7,039 nucleotides of DNA, from assembly GCA_025965815.1 (NCBI GenBank), contig JAOPWF010000346.1, positions 1 through 7,039 on the forward strand. Direction: 5' to 3'. Under the pieces are notes generated by a model. That model did not search any database and was not told where the DNA came from. It saw only the letters and a list, made by a program, of their open reading frames with translations. The translations under genes and the position numbers were made by a program. Of this stretch, positions 1 through 4,222 are shown piece after piece. Within the stretch, counting starts at the first letter, position 1, and each line of letters begins with the position of its first letter. The DNA comes from Mycobacterium sp. Lineage in GTDB: Bacteria > Actinomycetota > Actinomycetes > Mycobacteriales > Mycobacteriaceae.

Positions 1-2
1 TC

Positions 3-329
3 GGGCCGGGGGCCGGGCAATTGCTGCTGCAGGATGCGGTCGACCAGTTCCACCATCTGTCGGTGATGGCGGACAGCCAGAAGGCGTACCTGCAGGGAAC
101 GATCGAGTTCTACCAGGCGCGGACCAACACGAAGATGACCGTTGCCGCCGAACGGCTCGCGGTGATTGCGGCCATCACGCTGCCGGTCACCGCACTGTCT
201 TCAGTTCTCGGCATGAACCTGATCGTCAACCAGCAGACGCACTGGGTACTGCTGTGGATCACACTGGGAGTCATGCTGGCAATGTCGGCGACGCTGCTGG
301 TCTGGGCGAAGCGCAAGGGGTGGTTCTAG
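3..329 (+). CDS. corA: CorA-family Mg2+/divalent cation channel, C-terminal part (5' end outside window)
   Basis: The frame is open from the first bases of the window (first full codon at 3), so the gene begins upstream and only about 108 C-terminal residues are seen. CorA proteins are homopentameric inner-membrane channels for Mg2+ (sometimes Co2+/Ni2+). A long helical stretch (DAVDQFHHLSVMADSQKAYL and on through the YQARTNTKM segment) matches the stalk helix leading into the pore. The first membrane segment (about 160-218) ends in the family signature Gly-Met-Asn at 210-218, which forms the selectivity entrance. After a short polar loop (NQQTHW) comes the second membrane helix (about 243-305). 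The chain ends in a basic tail (AKRKGWF) that fits the cytoplasmic C-terminus of CorA. The residue before GMN is Leu, where many family members have Tyr or Phe. Family assignment is firm. Cation choice cannot be read from this part, and the symbol is family-level. Confidence 0.88.
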   Translation, partial: GPGAGQLLLQDAVDQFHHLSVMADSQKAYLQGTIEFYQARTNTKMTVAAERLAVIAAITLPVTALSSVLGMNLIVNQQTHWVLLWITLGVMLAMSATLLVWAKRKGWF

Positions 330-436
330 CGATAACGGCGTACCGTATGAATTGGTGGGTAATTCACCTAGCCGCGGTTTGCTCGCTTTTGCGGCGTGTC
401 GAGAAGACCGGCGCTCGCGGACCCGGCGGATCCCCC

Positions 437-461
437 AAGGAACTTGTCGTCGTAGTTCCTT
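437..461 (+). terminator. Hairpin, candidate factor-independent terminator after corA
   Basis: A perfect 8-bp inverted repeat (AAGGAACT at 437-444, AGTTCCTT at 454-461) has a 9-base loop (TGTCGTCGT). A pyrimidine run (TCTTCTTC, 461-468) follows immediately. Stem plus T-rich tail resembles an intrinsic terminator, although the stem is only half G/C and the tail is not a pure T run. It lies 107 bases after the corA stop and about 70 bases before the small membrane-protein gene, so it would insulate the two. It could instead be a leader structure of the downstream transcript. Confidence 0.42.
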
Positions 462-513
462 CTTCTTCGTGAGACCTGAGCCTGGACTGGCAGAGAAGCC
501 GGCGGGCGTCTCG

Positions 514-528
514 ATAGCTAGGAGCTAT
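514..528 (+). promoter_or_regulatory. Palindrome enclosing the ribosome-binding site of the small membrane-protein gene
   Basis: The 15-base perfect palindrome ATAGCT-AGG-AGCTAT lies at 514-528. The Shine-Dalgarno-like AGGAG (520-524) sits across its centre and right arm, and the ATG follows at 531. As RNA it could form a 6-bp stem with a 3-base loop that hides part of the ribosome site. As DNA it could be an operator. The pattern is directly visible; either role is inference. A weak A/T-rich 6-bp stem would open easily. Confidence 0.35.
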
Positions 529-530
529 AT

Positions 531-683
531 ATGGCCTTCTGGATTGTGTCTGCCTTGGCGGTAGTGGTCACGGCACTGTGGGCGATGGCCCGCCGTGCAC
601 GGGGCGTGGCGCACCCAGACGTGTGCACCGATCCGACGTGTTCCTGTCGAGTTCGACCGGACACACCGTCAGCGCAGTTCTAA
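531..683 (+). CDS. Small single-pass membrane protein with Cys-rich tail, 50 aa, unknown function
   Basis: This short ORF starts at ATG 531, preceded by AGGAG at 520-524 with 6 bases of spacing, one of the best ribosome sites in the window. It ends at TAA 681-683. Residues 2-20 (AFWIVSALAVVVTALWAMA) form one hydrophobic helix, followed at once by basic residues (RRAR, 21-24). That suggests a signal-anchor protein with its tail on the cytoplasmic side under the positive-inside rule. The tail holds three cysteines in a CX4CXC pattern (C32, C37, C39) that could bind a metal or form a disulphide, and then a polar end. Codon third positions are mostly G or C. It lies between corA and the first GAF-ANTAR gene on the same strand, 92 bases before the latter, separated by a strong stem-loop (686-740). 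I do not recognise the family. The call rests on the ribosome site, the helix and codon use. Confidence 0.6.
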   Translation: MAFWIVSALAVVVTALWAMARRARGVAHPDVCTDPTCSCRVRPDTPSAQF

Positions 684-685
684 CA

Positions 686-740
686 CCCGCGCCGGTCCGA
701 AGAGAGCGGCAATTCGTACCTCGGGCCTACCTGGCGCGGG
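686..740 (+). promoter_or_regulatory. Long stem-loop between the small membrane-protein gene and the first GAF-ANTAR gene
   Basis: CCCGCGCCGG (686-695) can pair with CTGGCGCGGG (731-740): 10 pairs, of which one is G-U and the outer 8 are perfect. A further CCGA/TCGG pairing (697-700 with 721-724) is possible inside. It begins 2 bases after the stop codon of the small gene and ends 35 bases before the next ATG. There is no T run after it. It may be a transcription stop or attenuator for the small gene, or a folded leader for the GAF-ANTAR mRNA. No hexaloop of the known ANTAR-target type (A first, G fourth) is evident. Confidence 0.4.
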
Positions 741-775
741 CAGAATATAGGTCTTACTTTCAGATCGGAGGGCAT

Positions 776-1501
776 ATGCCAGACGACGAACAGAACACGT
801 CGGAATTGCCACCCGGCCCGGTAGTTGACGTGGCGCAGATGTTGAGCGACGTCGCGCGCTCGCTGCAGGCGCAGCCGGACGTCCAACGCACGGTAGAGGG
901 CATTGTTTCGGCGGTTACCGATACGGTCCCCGGCGCCGAGGACGCCGGAGTGTCGCTTCGCGAGGGGGACGTTCTGCGGACCGTCGCGGCGACCAGCGAC
1001 CTGGTGGCGCGTCTCAACGACATCGAGCATGAACTCGACGAGGGACCGTGCGTGCAGGCTGTGCTCGAACATCGCAGCTACCGGATAGACGATATGTCGC
1101 AAGAACGACGCTGGCCCAAGTTCGCTGCGGCCGCCAAGGAGCTCGGCATTCAGTCGATGCTGGGGTATCGGCTCTTCACCAGCGCCCGAACGCTGGGTGC
1201 GTTGGACCTGTACTCCTCGAAGCCGAATGCATTCGACACGGAGGCCGAGCTCGTTGGGGAGCTGTTTGCCGCGCATGCGGCGATTGCGCTGGTCGGGTCG
1301 ACGCAGCGGGCCGAATGGCGCACAGCGCTGAGTTCCCGGGACATGATCGGGATGGCCAAGGGGATCCTGATGCAGCGCGAACGCATGACCGAGGACCAAG
1401 CCTTCAACCTGCTGCTGTCCACTTCACAAAACACCAACATAAGAGTCCACGACCTTGCCACCCGGCTGGTTACCCAGGCGAACGAAGACGTCGCCGAATG
1501 A
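776..1501 (+). CDS. GAF and ANTAR domain-containing RNA-binding regulator, 241 aa
   Basis: This is a predicted cytoplasmic regulator with a GAF sensor domain (about residues 27-173) and a C-terminal ANTAR domain (about 181-236). ANTAR domains bind paired RNA stem-loops and prevent transcription termination in studied cases. GAF hallmarks include DEGPCVQAVLEHR (88-100), the W-P-KF element (113-117) and LGALDLYSSKPNAFD (140-154). The ANTAR part carries the expected helix SRDMIGMAKGILM (187-199), then MTEDQAFNLLLSTSQ (204-218) and DLATRLV (226-232). No heme- or nucleotide-binding residues can be assigned, so the input signal is unknown. ATG 776 is chosen because GGAGG lies at 767-771; the frame stays open upstream to 578 but that stretch overlaps the small membrane-protein gene and reads unlike the family. 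It is convergent with the STAS gene, with 46 bases between stop codons. The direct RNA targets are unknown. Confidence 0.92.
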   Translation: MPDDEQNTSELPPGPVVDVAQMLSDVARSLQAQPDVQRTVEGIVSAVTDTVPGAEDAGVSLREGDVLRTVAATSDLVARLNDIEHELDEGPCVQAVLEHRSYRIDDMSQERRWPKFAAAAKELGIQSMLGYRLFTSARTLGALDLYSSKPNAFDTEAELVGELFAAHAAIALVGSTQRAEWRTALSSRDMIGMAKGILMQRERMTEDQAFNLLLSTSQNTNIRVHDLATRLVTQANEDVAE

Positions 1502-1540
1502 CAAGCGTTGCCACGGACGGCCTCAAAGCCATAGCCAGTA

Positions 1541-1555
1541 GAGTCTTTTAGACTT
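1541..1555. terminator. Short inverted repeat between convergent genes, weak bidirectional terminator candidate
   Basis: AGTCT (1542-1546) and AGACT (1550-1554) flank a TTT loop, with an extra G-T pair at 1541/1555. It lies between the stop of the GAF-ANTAR gene (1499-1501) and the STAS gene, and overlaps the STAS stop codon (1548-1550). The stem is short and A/T-rich, so stability is low. The convergent position is the main argument for a terminator role. Confidence 0.22.
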
Positions 1556-1958
1556 CTTGGAGACTTGTCAGCGCCGCACCGACACTATCGGCGGCGGGCA
1601 ACGTGCCATGTGGGTCGCAGATTCGCAGCAGCCGCCAGACCGCGACACCCGGTACCACCGCCCAGCCTATTCCAGCATGCGCGCAGCAGACCGAGACTCT
1701 GTGCAGGTCCGAGAAACCCTCAGTGCCAAAGAATCCCACCGCGCTGAGGTCGAGCACAAGCCCGCGGCAGCGCATCACGTTCGCCAGTACGTATTCGGTG
1801 AGGATGCATGCGTTGGCCGCGTCGATTTCGCCGTGCGCGCTGACGACGATCAGAGACCGCGTCACCCGGCGACTGCCGAATCGCAGCAGACCCGTCGCCT
1901 GATCAGCGGACGAAGTGGCGCCACCATCGGCCAACAGGGACAACAGCGGCTCAGTCAT
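1548..1958 (-). CDS. STAS domain protein (anti-anti-sigma factor-like), 136 aa
   Basis: This single-domain cytoplasmic protein belongs to the anti-sigma-factor antagonist (SpoIIAA/RsbV-like) group. In the studied pathway, the unphosphorylated STAS protein traps an anti-sigma kinase and frees an alternative sigma factor such as mycobacterial SigF. Visible elements are the strand and turn VVSAHGEIDAANA (38-50), GLVLDLSAVGFFGTEGFS (66-83) at the phospho-switch loop, and a helix plus strand (LHRVSVCCAHAGIGWAVV, 85-102). At the acceptor position, where SpoIIAA/RsbV have Asp-Ser, this protein has Gly-Thr (T79), so Thr could still be phosphorylated but the acidic neighbour is missing. ATG 1958 is the first possible start: the frame is open upstream to 2042 but holds no ATG, GTG or TTG. 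The ribosome site is weak (GGGA). It lies opposite the surrounding ANTAR genes; no kinase or sigma gene is in view, so its partner is elsewhere. Confidence 0.88.
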   Translation of the reverse strand: MTEPLLSLLADGGATSSADQATGLLRFGSRRVTRSLIVVSAHGEIDAANACILTEYVLANVMRCRGLVLDLSAVGFFGTEGFSDLHRVSVCCAHAGIGWAVVPGVAVWRLLRICDPHGTLPAADSVGAALTSLQEV

Positions 1959-2259
1959 GGTGGTCCCGATGTGCAGACAATCACCGGCGCGTGGGGGGCC
2001 TCGGAGGAAGTGCTCCTTGAGTTCCGCGGCGGACAGCTGAACTCATCCCGACCAGCTGAGGTTCTCAGCACCCACGACGCTACACCCGTTGGGCTCTTCC
2101 GGACGGGGGATGAGGTGCGGCAAATGACAAGTCAGGAACCGGCCGGCGAACTCGGCACTAGGATTGGAACCATCTCGTGGCGGGTGCGCCTCGGGTACGT
2201 GGCTGGTCGCCGGTATGGATGTCGGGCTCCGGCAGGATGATGAAGCGCAGGTACCGGCG
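1959..2259. other. Divergent intergenic region between the STAS gene and the second GAF-ANTAR gene
   Basis: About 300 bases without a gene of its own. It must hold the start signals for the minus-strand STAS gene and probably for the plus-strand GAF-ANTAR gene. I see repeats at 2034-2069 (listed separately) and a GGAACC direct repeat at 2135-2140 and 2166-2171, but no convincing -35/-10 pair. A GGGTA at 2193-2197 resembles a mycobacterial SigF -10, but no GTTT-type -35 lies about 16 bases upstream. In-frame TTG 2164 and ATG 2215 could extend the downstream gene into this region. Confidence 0.5.
2034..2069. promoter_or_regulatory. Operator-like repeat cluster (CAGCTGA direct repeat plus palindrome)
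   Basis: CAGCTGA occurs at 2034-2040 and again at 2053-2059, 19 bases apart from start to start, which is close to two helical turns. The second copy is part of a perfect 15-base palindrome, GCTGAG-GTT-CTCAGC (2055-2069). The position between two divergent genes fits a binding site for a dimeric repressor or activator. As RNA the palindrome is a 6-bp stem with a 3-base loop. The pattern is visible; the function is inferred. Confidence 0.35.
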
Positions 2260-3051
2260 ATGGCGGAGTTCACTGAGAAGGCTGACGAATCGCGGACATC
2301 CGAGCAGATCGATGCCGATGACGCCGATTTGCGAGCGGGGATCGGTGACCTTGCGGGTCTGGTCGCGGGCAGTCTGGGATTGCCTGAATTGCTGGCGGAG
2401 GTCGCTGCGTTCGCCGTGCGGGCGATACCCGGCGCCGACGGTGCGGGGGTGACATTGTTGCGGCTCGGCCAGGTGGACAACATGGTCGCCGCGTTGGCGG
2501 CCAGTGCTCCATTTGTCGCCGAGATTGACGAAATCCAGTACGTCACCCTCCATGAGGGGCCCTGCATCACGGCGGCGCTGGAGCGTCGCACGGTGCGTTC
2601 CGGGTCGTTGGGCGGGGAGAAGATGTGGCCGCGGTTCGGTCCGCGCGTAGGCAGGTTGGGTGTGCACAGCGCGCTGTCGTTGCCGCTCCTGCTGCCCGAT
2701 CAGGTGGTCGGGGCGATCAACGTATATGCCCACGCCAAAGACGTCTTCGATGAGCATGCCGCCGAACTCGGCGAACTGTTCGCGAAACCAGCGGCGGTCG
2801 CTGTGCACAACGCGCAGATTCTCGCGGACGCACTTGCGCTCACCGTGCAGTTGCAGAGGGCGCTGTCGACGCGCCCGCTGATCGATCAAGCGATCGGCCT
2901 GATCCGGGGACGTACCGGGCGCAGCGCCGAGGAGGCGTTCACCCAGCTGCGGGCGATGAGCCAAGCCGATCACCGCAAACTGGCGGACGTGGCCCAACAC
3001 ATCGTCGACGACGCCGTGCGCCGCGCCCGCGCCCGACACAACCCCAGCTAA
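2260..3051 (+). CDS. GAF and ANTAR domain-containing RNA-binding regulator, 263 aa (second copy)
   Basis: Same architecture as the gene at 776-1501: a GAF domain (about residues 39-187) followed by an ANTAR domain (about 197-252), predicted to act as an RNA-binding antiterminator in the cytoplasm. GAF landmarks are LHEGPCITAALERR (97-110), the MWPRFGPR element (122-129) and VVGAINVYAHAKDVFDEHA (149-167). The ANTAR part shows LIDQAIGLIRGRTG (207-220), SAEEAFTQLRAMSQ (222-235) and KLADVAQHIV (240-249). The two proteins share layout but differ widely, so they are old paralogues rather than a recent duplication. Start is uncertain: ATG 2260 has AGG eight bases upstream and gives the same N-terminal length before the GAF domain as the first paralogue. 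ATG 2215 and TTG 2164 are in frame but lack well-placed ribosome sites. A basic tail (RRARARH, 254-260) follows the ANTAR domain and may help RNA contact. Confidence 0.9.
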   Translation: MAEFTEKADESRTSEQIDADDADLRAGIGDLAGLVAGSLGLPELLAEVAAFAVRAIPGADGAGVTLLRLGQVDNMVAALAASAPFVAEIDEIQYVTLHEGPCITAALERRTVRSGSLGGEKMWPRFGPRVGRLGVHSALSLPLLLPDQVVGAINVYAHAKDVFDEHAAELGELFAKPAAVAVHNAQILADALALTVQLQRALSTRPLIDQAIGLIRGRTGRSAEEAFTQLRAMSQADHRKLADVAQHIVDDAVRRARARHNPS

Positions 3052-3073
3052 GCCCTCACGCGTAACCTCAAGA

Positions 3074-3124
3074 GTGGGGAATCAACACGGCACGGGTCCT
3101 GACTCGCGTCCGGAGAATCCCCAC
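3074..3124 (+). promoter_or_regulatory. Extended stem-loop after the second GAF-ANTAR gene / in the leader of the third
   Basis: GTGGGGA (3074-3080) pairs perfectly with TCCCCAC (3118-3124). Inside, CGG/CCG (3088-3090 with 3110-3112) and ACG/CGT (3092-3094 with 3107-3109) can continue the stem across an internal loop and a bulged C. It begins 22 bases after the stop of the second GAF-ANTAR gene. No T run follows. It could end that transcript or form the first structure of the next gene's leader. Confidence 0.38.
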
Positions 3125-3130
3125 CGCTCA

Positions 3131-3182
3131 GGGCGACTCGCCCGGTGCGGCACCGGCAGGCTCGATCCGCGCTCGGGAGCGC
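3131..3182 (+). promoter_or_regulatory. Three consecutive perfect palindromes, structured 5' leader of the ANTAR-like gene
   Basis: Within 52 bases lie GGGCG-ACT-CGCCC (3131-3143), CCGGTGCGGCACCGG (3142-3156) and GCGCT-CGGG-AGCGC (3169-3182). The first two share two bases, so they must adjust or compete. The last ends 5 bases before the Shine-Dalgarno GGAG (3188-3191) of the gene starting at 3202. With the stem-loop at 3074-3124 the whole leader is unusually foldable. Known ANTAR targets are paired stem-loops with six-base loops having A first and G fourth; these loops do not fit that rule. A regulatory RNA role is inference. Confidence 0.45.
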
Positions 3183-3201
3183 CCAGCGGAGCATTCGCCT
3201 C

Positions 3202-3810
3202 ATGAAGCTCAACGCGGTCCTGGCCGACGATCTGAGCATCCTCACTGCGGCATTGGACGAGCCCGGCACGGATCTGGCTCAAACGCTGCAGCGGCTGACA
3301 TTTGACGCAACCGCCGCAATACCCACGTACCTGGGTCTGACCGTGACAATGGATGGCACTGGCACGCCGTTTACCTTCACCACGCTCTCCGGCGGCGACG
3401 TGATGGGCGATGTCCGCACCTCGCTCGGGCTGGCGCTGCCCGGTGTCGGTGACGCCAGCGTCTTCCCAGCGGTGGTTCTCGTCCTGTACGCGGGATTGCC
3501 GGGAACCTTTATCGACCTCGCCGCGGATCTTGCGTGGCTCACCGCCCGCCCCCTGAGTGACTTCGTCCTCGATCAGCACCTGCTTGCCCCTGCCGGGACG
3601 GGCACCGGTACAGACCTTTTCGAGGCGTCAGTCATCAACCAGGCCATCGGGGCACTCATCGGTCAGGACTACACCCTCCACCAAGCGGAGAGGCACCTGG
3701 AAGCGCAAGCTGCCGACGCAGGTATCAGTAGGCACGCCGCCAGCCTGCGTATCCTCGCCGACCTCACTTCGCGTTTTTCTGCTGACGACGGCCAGGAACC
3801 GCTGAAATAG
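3202..3810 (+). CDS. ANTAR-like regulator with diverged GAF-like N-terminus, 202 aa
   Basis: A cytoplasmic protein whose C-terminal part (about residues 141-187) follows the ANTAR plan: SVINQAIGALIGQ (143-155), YTLHQAERHLEAQAADAG (157-174), then HAASLRILADL (178-188). The rest (about 5-130) looks like a shortened, diverged GAF domain: FTFTTL (57-62), RTSLGLALPGVGD (72-84) and VVLVLYAGLPGTFIDLAADL (91-110). It is about 40-60 residues shorter than its two neighbours, and its ANTAR segment departs further from the consensus, with no clear basic RNA-binding face. ATG 3202 is chosen because GGAG lies at 3188-3191 (10-base spacing); a GTG at 3145 is in frame, but the extension would lie in the palindrome-rich leader. 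It follows the second GAF-ANTAR gene on the same strand, 150 bases downstream. It may bind RNA weakly, act on a partner ANTAR protein, or have lost RNA binding. Confidence 0.8.
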   Translation: MKLNAVLADDLSILTAALDEPGTDLAQTLQRLTFDATAAIPTYLGLTVTMDGTGTPFTFTTLSGGDVMGDVRTSLGLALPGVGDASVFPAVVLVLYAGLPGTFIDLAADLAWLTARPLSDFVLDQHLLAPAGTGTGTDLFEASVINQAIGALIGQDYTLHQAERHLEAQAADAGISRHAASLRILADLTSRFSADDGQEPLK

Positions 3811-3834
3811 CGGTACGGCGAAATGCCGTATCGC
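3810..3834 (+). terminator. Strong hairpin directly after the third ANTAR-type gene
   Basis: CGGTACGGC (3811-3819) pairs with GCCGTATCG (3825-3833) across a 5-base loop (GAAAT), with one G-U pair. G3810 and C3834 add a tenth pair, using the last base of the TAG stop codon. The G/C-rich stem placed right at the end of a gene is typical of terminators. There is no T run afterwards, which is common in mycobacteria. A 3'-end stabilising role is the alternative. Confidence 0.55.
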
Positions 3835-3865
3835 ATGTGTCCCCGACCCAGTCCAGCAGGTCTTA

Positions 3866-3910
3866 ATGAACGCGGTCATTGCCAACGCAAGTAACTGTTG
3901 GTACTACTAG
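3866..3910 (+). CDS. Possible 14-residue leader peptide (MNAVIANASNCWYY)
   Basis: ATG 3866 has AGG at 3858-3860 (within AGCAGG) with 5 bases of spacing, and the frame ends at TAG 3908-3910. The peptide ends in Cys-Trp-Tyr-Tyr, a run of rare residues just before the stop, as in leader peptides that sense translation of scarce amino acids. A 7-bp stem (3880-3886 with 3897-3903) lies inside it, and a strong hairpin (3934-3955) starts 23 bases after it. ORFs this short arise easily by chance and the next gene is not for amino-acid synthesis, so confidence is low. It does not resemble a RiPP precursor I know, and no maturation enzyme is nearby. Confidence 0.2.
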   Translation: MNAVIANASNCWYY

Positions 3911-3933
3911 AAGCTCTGGCCCGACGCCTCGAC

Positions 3934-3955
3934 GGCGGCGATCAACCTCGCCGCC
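3934..3955 (+). promoter_or_regulatory. Perfect 8-bp hairpin with six-base loop
   Basis: GGCGGCGA (3934-3941) pairs with TCGCCGCC (3948-3955), leaving the six-base loop TCAACC. The loop and inner stem (CGATCAACCTC, 3939-3949) are also complementary to GGGGTTGATCG at 4018-4028: 11 pairs, one G-U, the central 9 perfect. The two pairings exclude each other, as in attenuators, or could form a loop-loop contact. The loop lacks the A-first, G-fourth pattern of known ANTAR targets. No T run follows. Confidence 0.4.
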
Positions 3956-4017
3956 TCGACGACCATCACCAGTGCGGAACGGGGACCGATACCCGGAGTA
4001 GACCGGCAGCCGACCAG

Positions 4018-4028
4018 GGGGTTGATCG
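4018..4028 (+). repeat. Inverted-repeat partner of the 3934-3955 hairpin loop
   Basis: GGGGTTGATCG is complementary to 3939-3949 over 11 positions (one G-U), spaced 68 bases from it. It would compete with the 8-bp hairpin or dock with its loop. A 9-base perfect match in a 400-base region can occur by chance at a modest rate, so this is a candidate only. Confidence 0.3.
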
Positions 4029-4222
4029 GACGAGGTGGGTCAGTCCGCAAGGAGAGGCTGCCTGAAACATGAGTAGTCGTCCAAACACATTTCAGGTAAC
4101 CGTGTAACGTCAACAACGTTGGGAACCCAGCCAGTCCGGGTGAGGTCAGCCGTCCGCCGCTGATCGCACTGAGCAGCCGCTCGCGCCGGGCATGCCGGTG
4201 ACAACCGCCCGTCGGGATCACC

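Larger units (their letters stand above)
3835..4222. other. Intergenic region and leader of the glycosyltransferase operon
   Basis: Almost 390 bases without a recognised gene. Beyond the separately listed items it holds a second minute ORF (ATG 4069 to TAA 4107, 12 codons) with a strong purine run AAGGAGAGG at 4049-4057, though at long spacing. It also holds a CGGAC/GTCCG repeat (4027-4031 and 4043-4047) and AACGT-CAACA-ACGTT (4106-4120). The operon promoter should lie here but I cannot point to it; TTGCCA (3879-3884) with TACTAC 17 bases later is only a weak match to a SigA-type promoter. Confidence 0.5.

Noticed and set aside
357..361. SigF-like -10 (GGGTA), also at 2193-2197
   Set aside because: No GTTT/GGTT -35 element lies at about 16 bases upstream of either copy.
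348..366. TGAATT/AATTCA hairpin just after corA
   Set aside because: Only 6 A/T-rich pairs with an overlapping alternative (GGTG/CACC at 354-368) and no T run; the 437-461 hairpin is the better terminator candidate.
1959..2042. N-terminal extension of the STAS protein
   Set aside because: The frame is open and reads like protein (LSAAELKEHFLRG), but it contains no ATG, GTG or TTG and is closed by a stop at 2043-2045, so translation could not begin there.
1557..2240. Long plus-strand ORF (227 codons) across the STAS gene
   Set aside because: It lies opposite the STAS reading frame, has low-complexity Arg/Gln/Ala composition and no recognisable domain; the minus strand has a clear STAS signature.
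2158..3039. Minus-strand ORF of 293 codons opposite the second GAF-ANTAR gene
   Set aside because: It is rich in Arg, His and Gln without domain motifs, a typical shadow in high-GC coding DNA; the plus frame has GAF and ANTAR motifs.
3145..3201. GTG 3145 as start of the third ANTAR-type gene
   Set aside because: The added residues are Arg-rich and encoded by the palindromic leader; ATG 3202 has a GGAG at a workable distance.
3879..3907. SigA-type promoter TTGCCA-17-TACTAC for the glycosyltransferase operon
   Set aside because: The -10 matches the consensus at only three of six positions and lies over 300 bases before the gene.
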